A DNA stretch of 64,000 nucleotides from Luteimonas sp. RC10 (GTDB taxonomy: Bacteria > Pseudomonadota > Gammaproteobacteria > Xanthomonadales > Xanthomonadaceae): the NCBI RefSeq assembly GCF_014192745.1, contig NZ_JACHYJ010000004.1, positions 62,001 to 126,000 of the forward strand, in the 5' to 3' direction. Positions 18,108 to 26,114 of the stretch are shown here, piece by piece. A model generated the notes under the pieces. It was given only the letters and a program-made list of their open reading frames with translations, searched no databases and was not told where the DNA came from. The stretch's first letter is position 1. Every line of letters starts with the position of its first letter. Position numbers and translations under genes: made by a program.

Positions 18108-19283
18108 ATGACTGACATCGTCATCGTCGGTGCCAAGCGCACTGCCATCGGGTCCATGCTCGGCCAGTTCGCCGGCGTCCCGACGCCGACGCTCGGCGCC
18201 ACGGCGATCCGCGCCGCGCTCGAGCATGCAGGCGTTGCGCCCGACCAGGTCGACGAGACCGTGGTCGGCTGCGTGCTGCCGGCAGGCCTGGGCCAGGCGC
18301 CCGCCCGCCAGGCCTCGCGCGTGGCCGGCATTCCCGACAGCGCCGGCTGCGTGACCATCAACAAGGTCTGCGGCTCGGGGATGCAGGCGGTGATGTACGG
18401 CCACGACATGATCAAGGCCGGCACCGCGAAGGTGGTGGTCGCCGGCGGCATGGAGTCGATGACCAACGCGCCGCATCTGCTGCCCGGCGCTCGCGCCGGC
18501 ATCCGCTACGGCAGCGCCGAGTTCCTCGACCACATGGCCTGGGACGGCCTGACCAATCCCTACGACGGCAAGTCGATGGGCGTGTTCGGCGACATCGCCA
18601 GCGAGAAGTACGGGTTCAGCCGCGAGGACCTCGACGCCTATGCGGTCGAAAGCGCGACCCGCGCCAAGCACGCGATCGCGTCGGGCGCATTCAAGGACGA
18701 GATCGTCCCGGTCGTGGTGACCACCCGCAAGGGCGAGGCCAGCTTCGACACCGACGAGCAGCCCGGTCGTATCCAGATCGACAAGATCCCGACCCTGCGC
18801 GCGGCCTTTGGCAAGGACGGCCGGCTCACCGCGGCGAGCTCGTCGAGCATCTCCGATGGCGCCGCCGCGCTGGTGCTGACCTCGGCCGACGAGGCGGCCG
18901 CCCGTGGCCTGACCCCGCTGGCGCGCATCGTCGCCCACGGCCGGCACTCGCAGGCGCCCGAATGGTTCACCACCGCGCCGGTGACCGCGATCCGCAACGT
19001 CCTCGACAAGGCGGGCTGGAAGGTCGAAGATGTCGACCTGTTCGAGGTCAACGAGGCGTTCGCCAACGTCGCGATGGCGCCGATGAAGGATCTGGGCATC
19101 CCCCACGACCGCCTCAATGTGAATGGGGGCGCACTGGCGCTCGGCCATCCGATCGGTGCAAGCGGTGCGCGGTTGATCGTGACCCTGGTCCACGCGCTCA
19201 AGGCGCGCGGCCTAAGTCGCGGAGTCGCTTCACTTTGTATCGGTGGCGGCGAAGCGACCGCAATTGCCGTCGAAATGGCGTGA
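18108..19283 (+). CDS. Acetyl-CoA C-acetyltransferase (thiolase)
   Basis: 391 residues, typical for biosynthetic/degradative thiolases. It condenses or cleaves acetoacetyl-CoA. Active-site cysteine in NKVCGSGMQAV, His in the NEAFA...VNGGALALGHPIGASG region, and the second cysteine in SLCIGGGEATA. ATG 18108 is preceded by CGGAG; the longer ORF upstream reads through the intergenic region and is not used. It may supply the thiolase step for the FadB-type enzyme at 5.6 kb or serve acetoacetate metabolism; no operon partner is adjacent. Confidence 0.95.
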   Translation: MTDIVIVGAKRTAIGSMLGQFAGVPTPTLGATAIRAALEHAGVAPDQVDETVVGCVLPAGLGQAPARQASRVAGIPDSAGCVTINKVCGSGMQAVMYGHDMIKAGTAKVVVAGGMESMTNAPHLLPGARAGIRYGSAEFLDHMAWDGLTNPYDGKSMGVFGDIASEKYGFSREDLDAYAVESATRAKHAIASGAFKDEIVPVVVTTRKGEASFDTDEQPGRIQIDKIPTLRAAFGKDGRLTAASSSSISDGAAALVLTSADEAAARGLTPLARIVAHGRHSQAPEWFTTAPVTAIRNVLDKAGWKVEDVDLFEVNEAFANVAMAPMKDLGIPHDRLNVNGGALALGHPIGASGARLIVTLVHALKARGLSRGVASLCIGGGEATAIAVEMA

Positions 19284-19327
19284 ACTTCGGTTAACGTGAT
19301 TTTTACGAAAAAACCACGAACTCCCGC

Positions 19328-19357
19328 TTGACAGCCGTTCGCGGCTTGTCATGATGT
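19328..19357 (+). promoter_or_regulatory. Sigma-70-type promoter of the first alanine-rich lipoprotein
   Basis: Perfect -35 TTGACA at 19328-19333, then 18 bases and TGATGT at 19352-19357 (or ATGATG with 17). The consensus -35 fits strong expression of the small lipoprotein starting at 19409. Confidence 0.55.
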
Positions 19358-19408
19358 TGCCGGCGCGCATTTAGCGCGTTGCCCACACTTTCAGACGAGG
19401 AAGACACA

Positions 19409-19744
19409 ATGACGATCAACAAGGCTCTGCTTGCCCTGGCTATGGGTTTTGCGCTGGCTGCCTGCAGCAACGCCGATCAGGCCAACAGCTCGGCCGAAGG
19501 CGCTGCTGACGCCGCTGCCGACGCGCAGGCCGCTGCCAACGAGACGACCGATCCGGCCGTTGCTGGCACCGCCCAGACCGCCGCTGACGACGCCGCTGCT
19601 GCTGCCGACGCCGCTGCCGAAGCCGCTGCCGACGCCGCCGCTGCTGGCACCGACGCTGCTGCCGAGCACGCTGCCGACGCTGCTGACCACGCTGAGACCA
19701 AGGCCGAAGACGCCAAGGACGCAGCGCAGGAAGTCGCTCCGTAA
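19409..19744 (+). CDS. Alanine-rich small lipoprotein 1
   Basis: 111 residues; GAGGAAG ribosome-binding site just upstream. Signal MTINKALLALAMGFALAAC ends in a lipobox (LAAC, Cys19). The mature part is almost entirely Ala, Asp, Glu and Thr with a helix-forming AADAA/AAEAA rhythm, suggesting a long helix or coiled coil of the outer-membrane lipoprotein type. Alanine is coded mostly by GCT/GCC here rather than the GCG common in neighbours, as often seen in highly expressed genes. It has its own strong -35 and an intrinsic terminator, so it is a single-gene unit. A second lipoprotein of the same character follows. Function unknown; a structural, Lpp/OprI-like role is a guess from composition only. 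Confidence 0.85.
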   Translation: MTINKALLALAMGFALAACSNADQANSSAEGAADAAADAQAAANETTDPAVAGTAQTAADDAAAAADAAAEAAADAAAAGTDAAAEHAADAADHAETKAEDAKDAAQEVAP

Positions 19745-19786
19745 TTCCGCCCGGTGGCCTTCGCGCCACTGTGTCGAATTGCAGAA

Positions 19787-19814
19787 GGCCGCCGGGCTCC
19801 CCGGCGGCCTTTTT
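19787..19814 (+). terminator. Intrinsic terminator
   Basis: GGCCGCCGGG, loop CTC, CCCGGCGGCC followed by TTTTT: a classical rho-independent terminator 42 bases after the lipoprotein 1 stop. Confidence 0.92.
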
Positions 19815-19903
19815 CATGGGCGCTCCCCTGCCCGTCCTTGCCGCCACGCTCACATCGGCGCATTCACGCTTCGTGTCCAGACCCGCCCGACAGGAGACAT
19901 GCC

Positions 19904-20263
19904 ATGCGCTTCACCCTGATGACCGCCACTGCCGTCGCCGCCCTGGCGCTGGCCGCCTGTAACAATCACAGCGCCGACGCCGAGCGCGAGCGTGCCGAAG
20001 CCTCGGCCGCGGCCGACAACGCTGGCCGCGCGATCTCCGAGGCCGCCTCGGCCACCGGCGAGGCCGCGCGCGAAGGCGCCGATGCCGCCGCCGCTGCGTC
20101 GTCGGACGCGATGCGCCGCGCCGAAGTCGCCGCTGACGAAGCAGCGGTCCGCTCGGAAGCTGCGGCCCGCGAGGCAGCCGCTGCCACCGGCCGCGCCACC
20201 CAGCGTGCCGGCGAGGCGATCGAGAACACCGGCGAGCGTATGGAAGAACGCGCCGACCGCTGA
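19904..20263 (+). CDS. Alanine-rich small lipoprotein 2
   Basis: 119 residues from ATG 19904 with CAGGAG upstream; the longer in-frame ORF begins before the preceding terminator and is rejected. Signal peptide MRFTLMTATAVAALALAAC with lipobox Cys19. The mature region is Ala/Glu/Arg-rich and strongly helical (RAISEAASATGEAAREGA..., ending ENTGERMEERADR). Similar in size, signal and composition to the protein encoded just upstream but with more charged residues; probably an old duplication or two members of one structural class. Own intrinsic terminator. Function unknown. Confidence 0.83.
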   Translation: MRFTLMTATAVAALALAACNNHSADAERERAEASAAADNAGRAISEAASATGEAAREGADAAAAASSDAMRRAEVAADEAAVRSEAAAREAAAATGRATQRAGEAIENTGERMEERADR

Positions 20264-20291
20264 GCCCGCGCTTCCGCGATGCCGCTTCCAG

Positions 20292-20314
20292 GCCCGCCGC
20301 AAGGCGGGCTTTTT
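20292..20314 (+). terminator. Intrinsic terminator
   Basis: GCCCGCC, loop GCAA, GGCGGGC followed by TTTTT, 28 bases after the lipoprotein 2 stop. Confidence 0.9.
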
Positions 20315-20644
20315 CGTGGGTCGATTCGCCCCCCGTTCCAGTCAGGCGGTCCAGCTCCGTGAACGGTGCCCAACACAGAACCGGGGACGGCCGATGAATG
20401 GGCACGGTGCCGGCTCGCGCCCGACCTGATTCGCCAAGCGCACCAGGCCCTTTGCGGCGCGGAAAACGGTGCTTCGCGGCCGATCCTCACGCGGGTTTTC
20501 CGGCTGAACGCAGGGCCTGCGCCCCCCCATTGCCCACCCCAAAGTGCGTGCTAGTCTCGGCCTTCCGCGCCACCCCCCGGCGGCGCGGACCGGCCCGTTG
20601 GGTGCATCGGGCGGCCCCCGTCCATCTCCGAGGTAACACGCGAC
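20315..20644 (+). promoter_or_regulatory. Gene-free stretch with candidate bactofilin promoter
   Basis: About 330 bases without a supported gene. A possible promoter TTGCCC (20530-20535), 16-base spacer, TAGTCT (20552-20557) lies about 90 bases before the bactofilin ATG. GAGG near 20630 is the likely ribosome-binding site. Nothing else recognised. Confidence 0.35.
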
Positions 20645-21193
20645 ATGGCTATTTTTCCAAGTTCCGGTTCCGCCAAGAAGGATTCGCCCGCTCCTGGCAA
20701 TGAGGCCTCGCTTCCGCCCACGCCGGTCCGCGACGTGACGCCGCCGACGCCTGCCGTCGCCGACTTCGCGACGCCGGCCCCGATGCCGCCGCGCAGTGCG
20801 CCGGCGCCCGTTGCGAAGGAGTCGATCATCGCGGCCGATCTCACGATCGAGGGCAAGATCGAGGGCTCGGGTGATGTCCGGATCGCCGGCCGCTTCAAGG
20901 GCGACGTCAACGTCCAGGGCAGTCTGACGATCGAACACGGCGCCAAGCTCAACGGCGGTGTCCGTGCCAACCAGGTGCTGGTATCGGGCGAACTCGACGG
21001 CAACATCGATTCGGCCTCGCTGGTCGAGCTGCGCGCCTCGGCGGTGATGACCGGCGACCTCAAGGCCGGCTCGCTGACGGTCGCCGCAGGTTCGAAGATC
21101 CGCGGGCATGTCGAGTGCGGTTGGGGCGAGGGCAAGGGCGACGAACGCCCGGCCTCCCGCAGCAAGGATGCAGCGGCGTCCGAACGCACCTGA
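20645..21193 (+). CDS. Bactofilin (polymer-forming cytoskeletal protein)
   Basis: 182 residues. The first ~58 are Pro/Ser-rich and disordered (ending RSAPAPVAKES). The core, about 60-155, is a bactofilin (DUF583) beta-helix with the typical repeats IIAADLTIEGKIEGSGDVRI, GRFKGDVNVQGSLTIEHGA and AVMTGDLKAGSLTVAAGSKI. Bactofilins polymerise without nucleotides and act in cell shape, stalk or pole organisation. The C-terminus is charged and probably disordered. Followed after one base by the zinc-ribbon gene, so co-transcribed. No M23 peptidase, a frequent bactofilin partner, is next to it here. Confidence 0.94.
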   Translation: MAIFPSSGSAKKDSPAPGNEASLPPTPVRDVTPPTPAVADFATPAPMPPRSAPAPVAKESIIAADLTIEGKIEGSGDVRIAGRFKGDVNVQGSLTIEHGAKLNGGVRANQVLVSGELDGNIDSASLVELRASAVMTGDLKAGSLTVAAGSKIRGHVECGWGEGKGDERPASRSKDAAASERT

Positions 21194-21194
21194 T

Positions 21195-21572
21195 ATGGAT
21201 CCCCGTACCGGTGCGGCAGGCGCGACCCGCGTCTGCCCGCACTGCAAGACCACGATCCTCGAGAGCTCGGCGCGCTGCCCGGCGTGCCGGCACTACCTGC
21301 GTTTCGACGCCGATGCGTCCACCAGCATCGGCACCCAGGAGGCGACGACCGCGCTGCAGGTCGAGGGCACGATCCGGCACCCGTCCGAAGGCGGCGCCTG
21401 GGAATACTCGGTGGTGCTGGTGATCCGCGACGAAGCCGGCAAAGAGCTCAATCGTCAGGTCGTCGGCGTGGGCGCGCTGTTCGGCGGCGACGAGCGACAC
21501 TTCAGCCTCGCCGTCGAGGTCGTGCCGACCAACGACATGCGGCGCGGGCCCAACCGCCGCGGCCGGCACTGA
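21195..21572 (+). CDS. Zinc-ribbon hypothetical protein
   Basis: 125 residues from ATG 21195, one base after the bactofilin stop. An N-terminal CPHC ... CPAC pair (about residues 14-17 and 28-31) forms a rubredoxin-type zinc ribbon. The rest looks beta-rich (ALQVEGTIRHPSEGG, WEYSVVLVIRDEAGKEL, HFSLAVEVVP) without a family I can name. The tail is basic (RRGPNRRGRH). Tight coupling to bactofilin suggests a shared process. Internal starts upstream within the bactofilin gene are possible but unnecessary. Confidence 0.8.
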   Translation: MDPRTGAAGATRVCPHCKTTILESSARCPACRHYLRFDADASTSIGTQEATTALQVEGTIRHPSEGGAWEYSVVLVIRDEAGKELNRQVVGVGALFGGDERHFSLAVEVVPTNDMRRGPNRRGRH

Positions 21573-21596
21573 TCCACCTGATCGAGCGCGCGCCGG

Positions 21597-22133
21597 ATGT
21601 CCGAACCGTACTCGCTCTATGCCCGGCTGAGCTTCGCGCCCGGCGCCTTCGAAGCGTTCCTGGCCTCCACGCCTGTCCAGCCATCCGCCTTCGGCGACTG
21701 GCAGGCCTGGTTCGACCAGCATCGACTGGTCGGCGATGGGCGCGTCCCGGCAGGCCTGCTCGCCGATATCGATGTCGGCCGGGTCGCCGACATCTTCGAC
21801 GCTTGGCAACGTGACCCGGCCCTGGGGATGCGGCCGATCGACTACGACGCTGCGACCGGCGTCTGCCGGATCGCGATGCTGAGCGCATCGGAGAATGTCG
21901 AAGCGCTGCTGCGCCTACTCGCGCCGCTGCGCGGCGCGGCCGCATGGCATCGCGCCGAGGCGGACGACTTCATTGTGGTCCTGGACTTTCTGTGGGGCGG
22001 CGAGCAACTCGGCGCGTACGTGGCCCTGCGCGATGGTCGCAGCCATCTCGGGACCACGGTGCCCCCGGCGCATCATGCCGAGGCCATCGACTTTCTCGAA
22101 CACACCCTGGCGGCGTTCGAGCAAGGCGCCTGA
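21597..22133 (+). CDS. Hypothetical protein
   Basis: 178 residues, acidic, cytoplasmic by lack of signal or membrane segment. Begins MSEPYSLYARLSFAPGAFEAFL and contains Trp/Phe-rich segments (FGDWQAWFDQHRLVG, FIVVLDFLWGGEQLGAYVAL). No family recognised. It follows the zinc-ribbon gene by 24 bases and probably ends the bactofilin transcript. Convergent with the feo genes. Confidence 0.75.
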   Translation: MSEPYSLYARLSFAPGAFEAFLASTPVQPSAFGDWQAWFDQHRLVGDGRVPAGLLADIDVGRVADIFDAWQRDPALGMRPIDYDAATGVCRIAMLSASENVEALLRLLAPLRGAAAWHRAEADDFIVVLDFLWGGEQLGAYVALRDGRSHLGTTVPPAHHAEAIDFLEHTLAAFEQGA

Positions 22134-22166
22134 GCGCGGCGCCGCCCGCGCATAGGGATGCCGGAT

Positions 22167-22403
22167 TCAACCGCAGCCGTCGCAGCCGCCGCAACCCGCA
22201 CCGACGCGCGGCTCGGGCGCGATGCGCCGCCCCAGCGCGCGCATCCAGGCCGGCCGGCCCGGACGCACCAGCGGCACCGCCAGCGCGATGCGCAGGCGCC
22301 GCGCGGTCGTCGGCGCCTGCTTCTTCAGCACGACCCAACCGCTGACCGCGACCAGCAACGTGACCGCGACGTACTGCAGCGCCAGTTGCACGTCCGCGCT
22401 CAC
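22167..22403 (-). CDS. FeoB-associated small membrane protein with Cys-rich tail
   Basis: 78 residues, GTG start overlapping the feoB stop (GTGA at 22403-22400). One membrane helix near the N-terminus (LALQYVAVTLLVAVSGWVVL), a basic middle, and the C-terminal end CGGCDGCG with three cysteines. Size, position and topology match the FeoB-associated Cys-rich membrane proteins that take the place of FeoC in many bacteria. A role in Fe(II) delivery or redox sensing for FeoB is inferred, not shown. Third gene of feoA-feoB-this gene. Confidence 0.8.
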   Translation of the reverse strand: MSADVQLALQYVAVTLLVAVSGWVVLKKQAPTTARRLRIALAVPLVRPGRPAWMRALGRRIAPEPRVGAGCGGCDGCG

Positions 22404-24253
22404 CCCGCCCCCAGCGCGCGCGCCACCTGATAGGTCAGCAACGAAGCGAGGTAAGCCAGCGCGAACAGGTAACCGGCGTTGATCGCCATCAGCCGCCAGG
22501 AGCCGGTCTCGCGCCGGATCGTCGCCCAGGTCGAAATGCACTGCGGCGCATAGATGAACCACACCAGCAACGACAGCCCGGTCGCCAGCGACCAGCCGTC
22601 GGTGATGATCGGGGTCAGCGCCTGGGCTGCGGCGGCATCGTCGACGGCGGACAACGCATAGACAGTCGCCAGCGATGCGACGGCGACCTCACGCGCAGCC
22701 AGACCGGGGATCAGCGCGATGCAGATCTGCCAGTTGAAGCCGAGCGGCGCGAACACCAGCGCCAGGGCATGGCCGAGGCGGCCACCGAGGCTGTACTCGA
22801 TCGCCGCGCCGGTCGCACCGTCCGGCGGCGCCGGGAACGAAAGCAGCACCCACAGCAGCACGGTCAGCGCGAGAATGATCCCACCCACGCGGCGCAGGAA
22901 GATCATCGCGCGTTCCTTCAGGCCGATCGCCAGGTCGCGCGGATGCGGCAGCCGATAGGACGGCAACTCCAGCAACAACGGATGCTCGCTGCGGTCCCGG
23001 CGCCAGCGCTTCATCACGAACGACACCGCCAGCGCGCTGAGGATGCCGGCCATGTACAGCGCGAACAGCACCAGCCCCTGCAGATTGAGTGCGCCCCAGA
23101 CCTGCCGCTGCGGAATGAACGCACCGATCAGCAGCGCATAGACCGGCAGCCGCGCCGAGCAGGTCATCAGCGGCGCGACCATGATCGTCGCCAGCCGGTC
23201 GCGCGGGTCCTGGATCGAGCGGGTGGCCATGATCCCGGGAATCGCGCATGCAAAGCTCGACAGCAATGGGATGAACGACCGCCCCGACAACCCGGCGCCT
23301 TTCATCAGCCGGTCGAGCAGAAACGCCGCCCGCGGCAGGTAGCCCGATTCCTCCAGCGCCAGGATGAAAAGGAACAGGATCAGGATCTGCGGCAGGAAGA
23401 CGATGACTCCGCCCAGGCCGGCGATGATGCCGTCGGCGAGCAGACTGGTCAGCGGACCAGGCGGCAGCGTCGCCGACACCCAGGCGCCGAGCGTGGAGGT
23501 GCCGGCGTCGATCATGTCCATCAGCGGTGTCGCCCAGGCATAGACGGCCTGGAAGATCAGGAACATCACCAGCGCCAGCGCCAGCAGGCCGAACACCGGG
23601 TGCAGCAGCCAGCGATCGAAGGCATCGTCGATCCACGCGGTCCGGCGCGGCATGGTCACCGTCGCCGCCAGCAGCGCACGCACCTGGGCGTGCAGGTCGT
23701 CGTCGGCGTCGCCGGTTGCGGGCGGCCGCGGTCTTGCGACCGTGTCGGCCAGCCGCTGGCGCAGCGCCTGCGCGCCGTCGCGATGGATGGCGACGGTCTC
23801 CACCACCGGCACGCCGAGTGCGGCTTCGAGCGCCGCAACGTCGATGACGATGCCGCGGCGCGCCGCGGCATCGGCCATGTTCAATGCCACCACCATCGGC
23901 CGGCCCAGCGTCCGCAGTTCCAGCACGAAGCGCAGGTGCAGCCGCAGATTGGTCGCATCGACCACGCAGACCAGCACATCGGGGGCGGGTTCGCCCGGAT
24001 AGAAGCCGCGGCACAGGTCGCGGGTGATCTGTTCGTCCAGGCTCGCCGGCTGCAGGCTGTAGGCACCGGGCAGGTCGAGCAGCGCCCAGTGCTCGCCCTG
24101 CGGGCCGCGCATCCGCCCCTCCTTGCGCTCGACCGTCACGCCGGCGTAATTGGCGACCTTCTGCCGGCTGCCGGTCAGCAGGTTGAACAGCGCGGTCTTG
24201 CCCGCGTTCGGGCTGCCGACCAGGGCAAGCCGCGGGATGGCCGCCGTGCTCAC
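22400..24253 (-). CDS. feoB: Ferrous iron transporter FeoB
   Basis: 617 residues with a GTG start overlapping the feoA stop. N-terminal G-protein domain: G1 GSPNAGKT (13-20), switch/G3 LLDLPGAYSL, G4-like ALNMADAA. It is followed by the FeoB transmembrane region containing two Gate motifs (RSFIPLLSSFACAIPGIMAT and LIPGLAAREV). Shorter than E. coli FeoB (773 aa), a form usual in xanthomonads. Imports Fe(II) across the inner membrane. Translationally coupled to both neighbours. Confidence 0.96.
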   Translation of the reverse strand: MSTAAIPRLALVGSPNAGKTALFNLLTGSRQKVANYAGVTVERKEGRMRGPQGEHWALLDLPGAYSLQPASLDEQITRDLCRGFYPGEPAPDVLVCVVDATNLRLHLRFVLELRTLGRPMVVALNMADAAARRGIVIDVAALEAALGVPVVETVAIHRDGAQALRQRLADTVARPRPPATGDADDDLHAQVRALLAATVTMPRRTAWIDDAFDRWLLHPVFGLLALALVMFLIFQAVYAWATPLMDMIDAGTSTLGAWVSATLPPGPLTSLLADGIIAGLGGVIVFLPQILILFLFILALEESGYLPRAAFLLDRLMKGAGLSGRSFIPLLSSFACAIPGIMATRSIQDPRDRLATIMVAPLMTCSARLPVYALLIGAFIPQRQVWGALNLQGLVLFALYMAGILSALAVSFVMKRWRRDRSEHPLLLELPSYRLPHPRDLAIGLKERAMIFLRRVGGIILALTVLLWVLLSFPAPPDGATGAAIEYSLGGRLGHALALVFAPLGFNWQICIALIPGLAAREVAVASLATVYALSAVDDAAAAQALTPIITDGWSLATGLSLLVWFIYAPQCISTWATIRRETGSWRLMAINAGYLFALAYLASLLTYQVARALGAG

Positions 24254-24495
24254 GCCGCGTCTCCGGCGCTGACCTGGACGCGCGCGGCCTCGCTGCGCCG
24301 CAGTGCGAAGCGGGTAAAGCCGATGCGGACCAGCAACGGGTCACCACCGAACGGGGCCAGCGCGACCACCTCGACCGGCTCGCCGGGCACGAAGCCCAGC
24401 TCGCCCAGGCGGCGGGCGATCGGATCGTGGCTGCCGACCGCCTCGACGGCATCAACGAGGCCCGGGGTGCGCGGCGGCAGCTGGCAGAGGTTCAA
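24250..24495 (-). CDS. feoA: Ferrous iron transport protein FeoA
   Basis: 81 residues if translation starts at the TTG at 24495 (LNLCQLPPRTPGLVDAV), which fits the family N-terminus and length. An ATG at 24555 would add 20 basic residues without family similarity. SH3-like FeoA fold: RRLGELGFVPGEPVEVVALAP, then GDPLLVRIGFTRFALRRSEAARV. Works with FeoB at the cytoplasmic face. Upstream 24496-24751 separates it from the divergent SDR gene; a GAATGG direct repeat at about 24509-24520 is a weak hint of a Fur site. Confidence 0.87.
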   Translation of the reverse strand: MNLCQLPPRTPGLVDAVEAVGSHDPIARRLGELGFVPGEPVEVVALAPFGGDPLLVRIGFTRFALRRSEAARVQVSAGDAA

Positions 24496-24751
24496 GGCAG
24501 GTCCGGTGCGAATGGGAATGGGTCGCGATTTTACTCCCGCTCGACCACCACGCATGCGCCCCGCCCGCCCGCCGTCATGCCTCGGTCTGTTTCGCCGGCG
24601 CAACGCCGTGCCCTGCCCCTCGCCTGTGCCGACGCCCCTCAACCTGCGACGCGCATCGTGCGCGCGGCGCAGTGCGCGGTACTGCGTGCGCGCGACATCG
24701 CGCCAGGGCGCAGCGGTTAGACTGCGGACTTTCGTCTTCGAAGGATCGCGC

Positions 24752-25522
24752 ATGCTTCCCGATTCCGTCCGCGCCATCGTCACCGGTGGGGTCTCCGGCC
24801 TCGGCCTGGCCGTCGCCCATCGCATCGTCGCCGATGGCGGCCGGGTCGCGCTGCTGGACGTCAACGACGACAAGGGCGCCGAGGCGGTCGAGGCACTGGG
24901 CGCCGATCGCGCACGCTACCTGCGCACCGATGTCACCGACGAGGCCGGCGTCGCGACCAACCTCGAAGCCGCACGTGCGTTCCTGGGCGGGCTCAATGCC
25001 GCGGTCAACTGCGCCGGCATCCTCGGCGCCGGCCGCGTGCTCGGACGCGAGGCACCGATGCCGCTGGAGACCTTCAGCCGCACGGTGATGGTCAATCTGG
25101 TCGGCAGCTTCAACGTCGCCAAGGCTGCGGCCGCGCTCATGCAGCACAACGCGCCCGGTGAGGACGGCGAGCGCGGCGCGATCGTCAACACCGCCAGCGT
25201 CGCCGCCTACGAGGGCCAGATCGGCCAGGCCGCATATGCGGCGTCGAAAGGCGGCGTGGTCGGCATGACGCTGCCGATGGCGCGCGAACTGGCGCGCTTT
25301 GGCATCCGCGTCAACACCATCGCGCCGGGCATCTTCTGGACGCCGATGGTCGATGGCATGCCCGAGGCGGTGCAGCAGTCGCTGTCGGCCTCGATTCCGT
25401 TTCCCTCGCGCCTGGGCCGACCGGAAGAATTCGCCGACCTCGTCGCCCACCTCCTGACCAGCCGCTACCTCAACGGCGAGACCATCCGCCTCGATGGCGC
25501 GGTCCGGCTGGCGCCCAAGTAA
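24752..25522 (+). CDS. SDR-family 3-hydroxyacyl-CoA dehydrogenase
   Basis: 256 residues from ATG 24752 with AAGGA upstream; a much longer in-frame ORF antisense to feoB is an artefact. Classical short-chain dehydrogenase: cofactor motif TGGVSGLG (11-18), NCAG, catalytic Ser149 (NTASV) and Tyr162-x3-Lys166 (YAASK). The overall pattern (VNTIAPGIFWTPMV, IPFPSRLGRPEEFADLV, GETIRLDGAVRL) is that of type II 3-hydroxyacyl-CoA dehydrogenases (HSD17B10-like) acting on branched-chain or fatty acyl-CoA. Substrate is inferred from family resemblance. Three bases separate it from the next gene. Confidence 0.92.
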   Translation: MLPDSVRAIVTGGVSGLGLAVAHRIVADGGRVALLDVNDDKGAEAVEALGADRARYLRTDVTDEAGVATNLEAARAFLGGLNAAVNCAGILGAGRVLGREAPMPLETFSRTVMVNLVGSFNVAKAAAALMQHNAPGEDGERGAIVNTASVAAYEGQIGQAAYAASKGGVVGMTLPMARELARFGIRVNTIAPGIFWTPMVDGMPEAVQQSLSASIPFPSRLGRPEEFADLVAHLLTSRYLNGETIRLDGAVRLAPK

Positions 25523-25525
25523 GCA

Positions 25526-26098
25526 ATGCCCGCATCGTCGCCCAGCCTGGCCATGGGCCTGCTGTTCGCACTGCTGTCGCTCTCGCCGGCCCACGCCGTC
25601 GACGCGGTGCCGGCCGATGCGGGCGCGCTCGCCGGCCTGCTCGCCGCGCGCGGTTACGACACGATCCCGATGCACCGCTATGGCGCGGCGCATCTGGCCG
25701 TCGAGGTCCGCATCAACGGCGTCGCCGGCACCTTCCTGATCGATACCGGCGCCGGGCGCACCGTCATCGATCGCGCGCGTCAGGCACGCTTTGCCGATGG
25801 CCGCCAGGCCGATGCGTCGGGTGGGCTGCAGGCGACCGGCGCCGGCGCCGGCAACCTCGCCATCGAGACCCTGCCCGGCAGCCGTCTGGCGATCGGCGAT
25901 TACCGGGATGACGACTTCACCGCGCACTTCCTCGCGCTCGACCACGTCACCGCCGCGTTCTCGCAACGTGGGCTGCCCACCATCGACGGCGTGCTCGGCG
26001 CCGACGTCCTCGACCGCGGCCAGGCGGTGATCGATTACCCGAACCTGCGGCTGCACCTCCGCAATCCCGCCGCCCCTGCGGCATCCGTCTCCCACTGA
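25526..26098 (+). CDS. Exported retropepsin-like aspartic protease
   Basis: 190 residues. Signal peptide about 1-24 ([13 protein letters not shown]). A single catalytic motif [10 protein letters not shown] (Asp73) and a downstream hydrophobic-hydrophobic-Gly segment ([10 protein letters not shown]) form half of an aspartic protease fold, so the enzyme would act as a homodimer, as in retropepsins and bacterial TIGR02281-type proteins. Lies three bases after the SDR gene. Substrate unknown. Confidence 0.85.
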   Translation: MPASSPSLAMGLLFALLSLSPAHAVDAVPADAGALAGLLAARGYDTIPMHRYGAAHLAVEVRINGVAGTFLIDTGAGRTVIDRARQARFADGRQADASGGLQATGAGAGNLAIETLPGSRLAIGDYRDDDFTAHFLALDHVTAAFSQRGLPTIDGVLGADVLDRGQAVIDYPNLRLHLRNPAAPAASVSH

Positions 26099-26114
26099 AA
26101 ACACCCAGACACCG

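Noticed and set aside
22769-24751. Plus-strand extension of the SDR reading frame across feoB
   Set aside because: The part before 24752 is antisense to feoB and low-complexity Arg/Gln/His; a ribosome-binding site and SDR N-terminus mark ATG 24752 as the start.
24496-24751. Fur box upstream of feoA
   Set aside because: Only a GAATGG direct repeat was seen, too weak against the usual AT-rich Fur consensus to list as a site.
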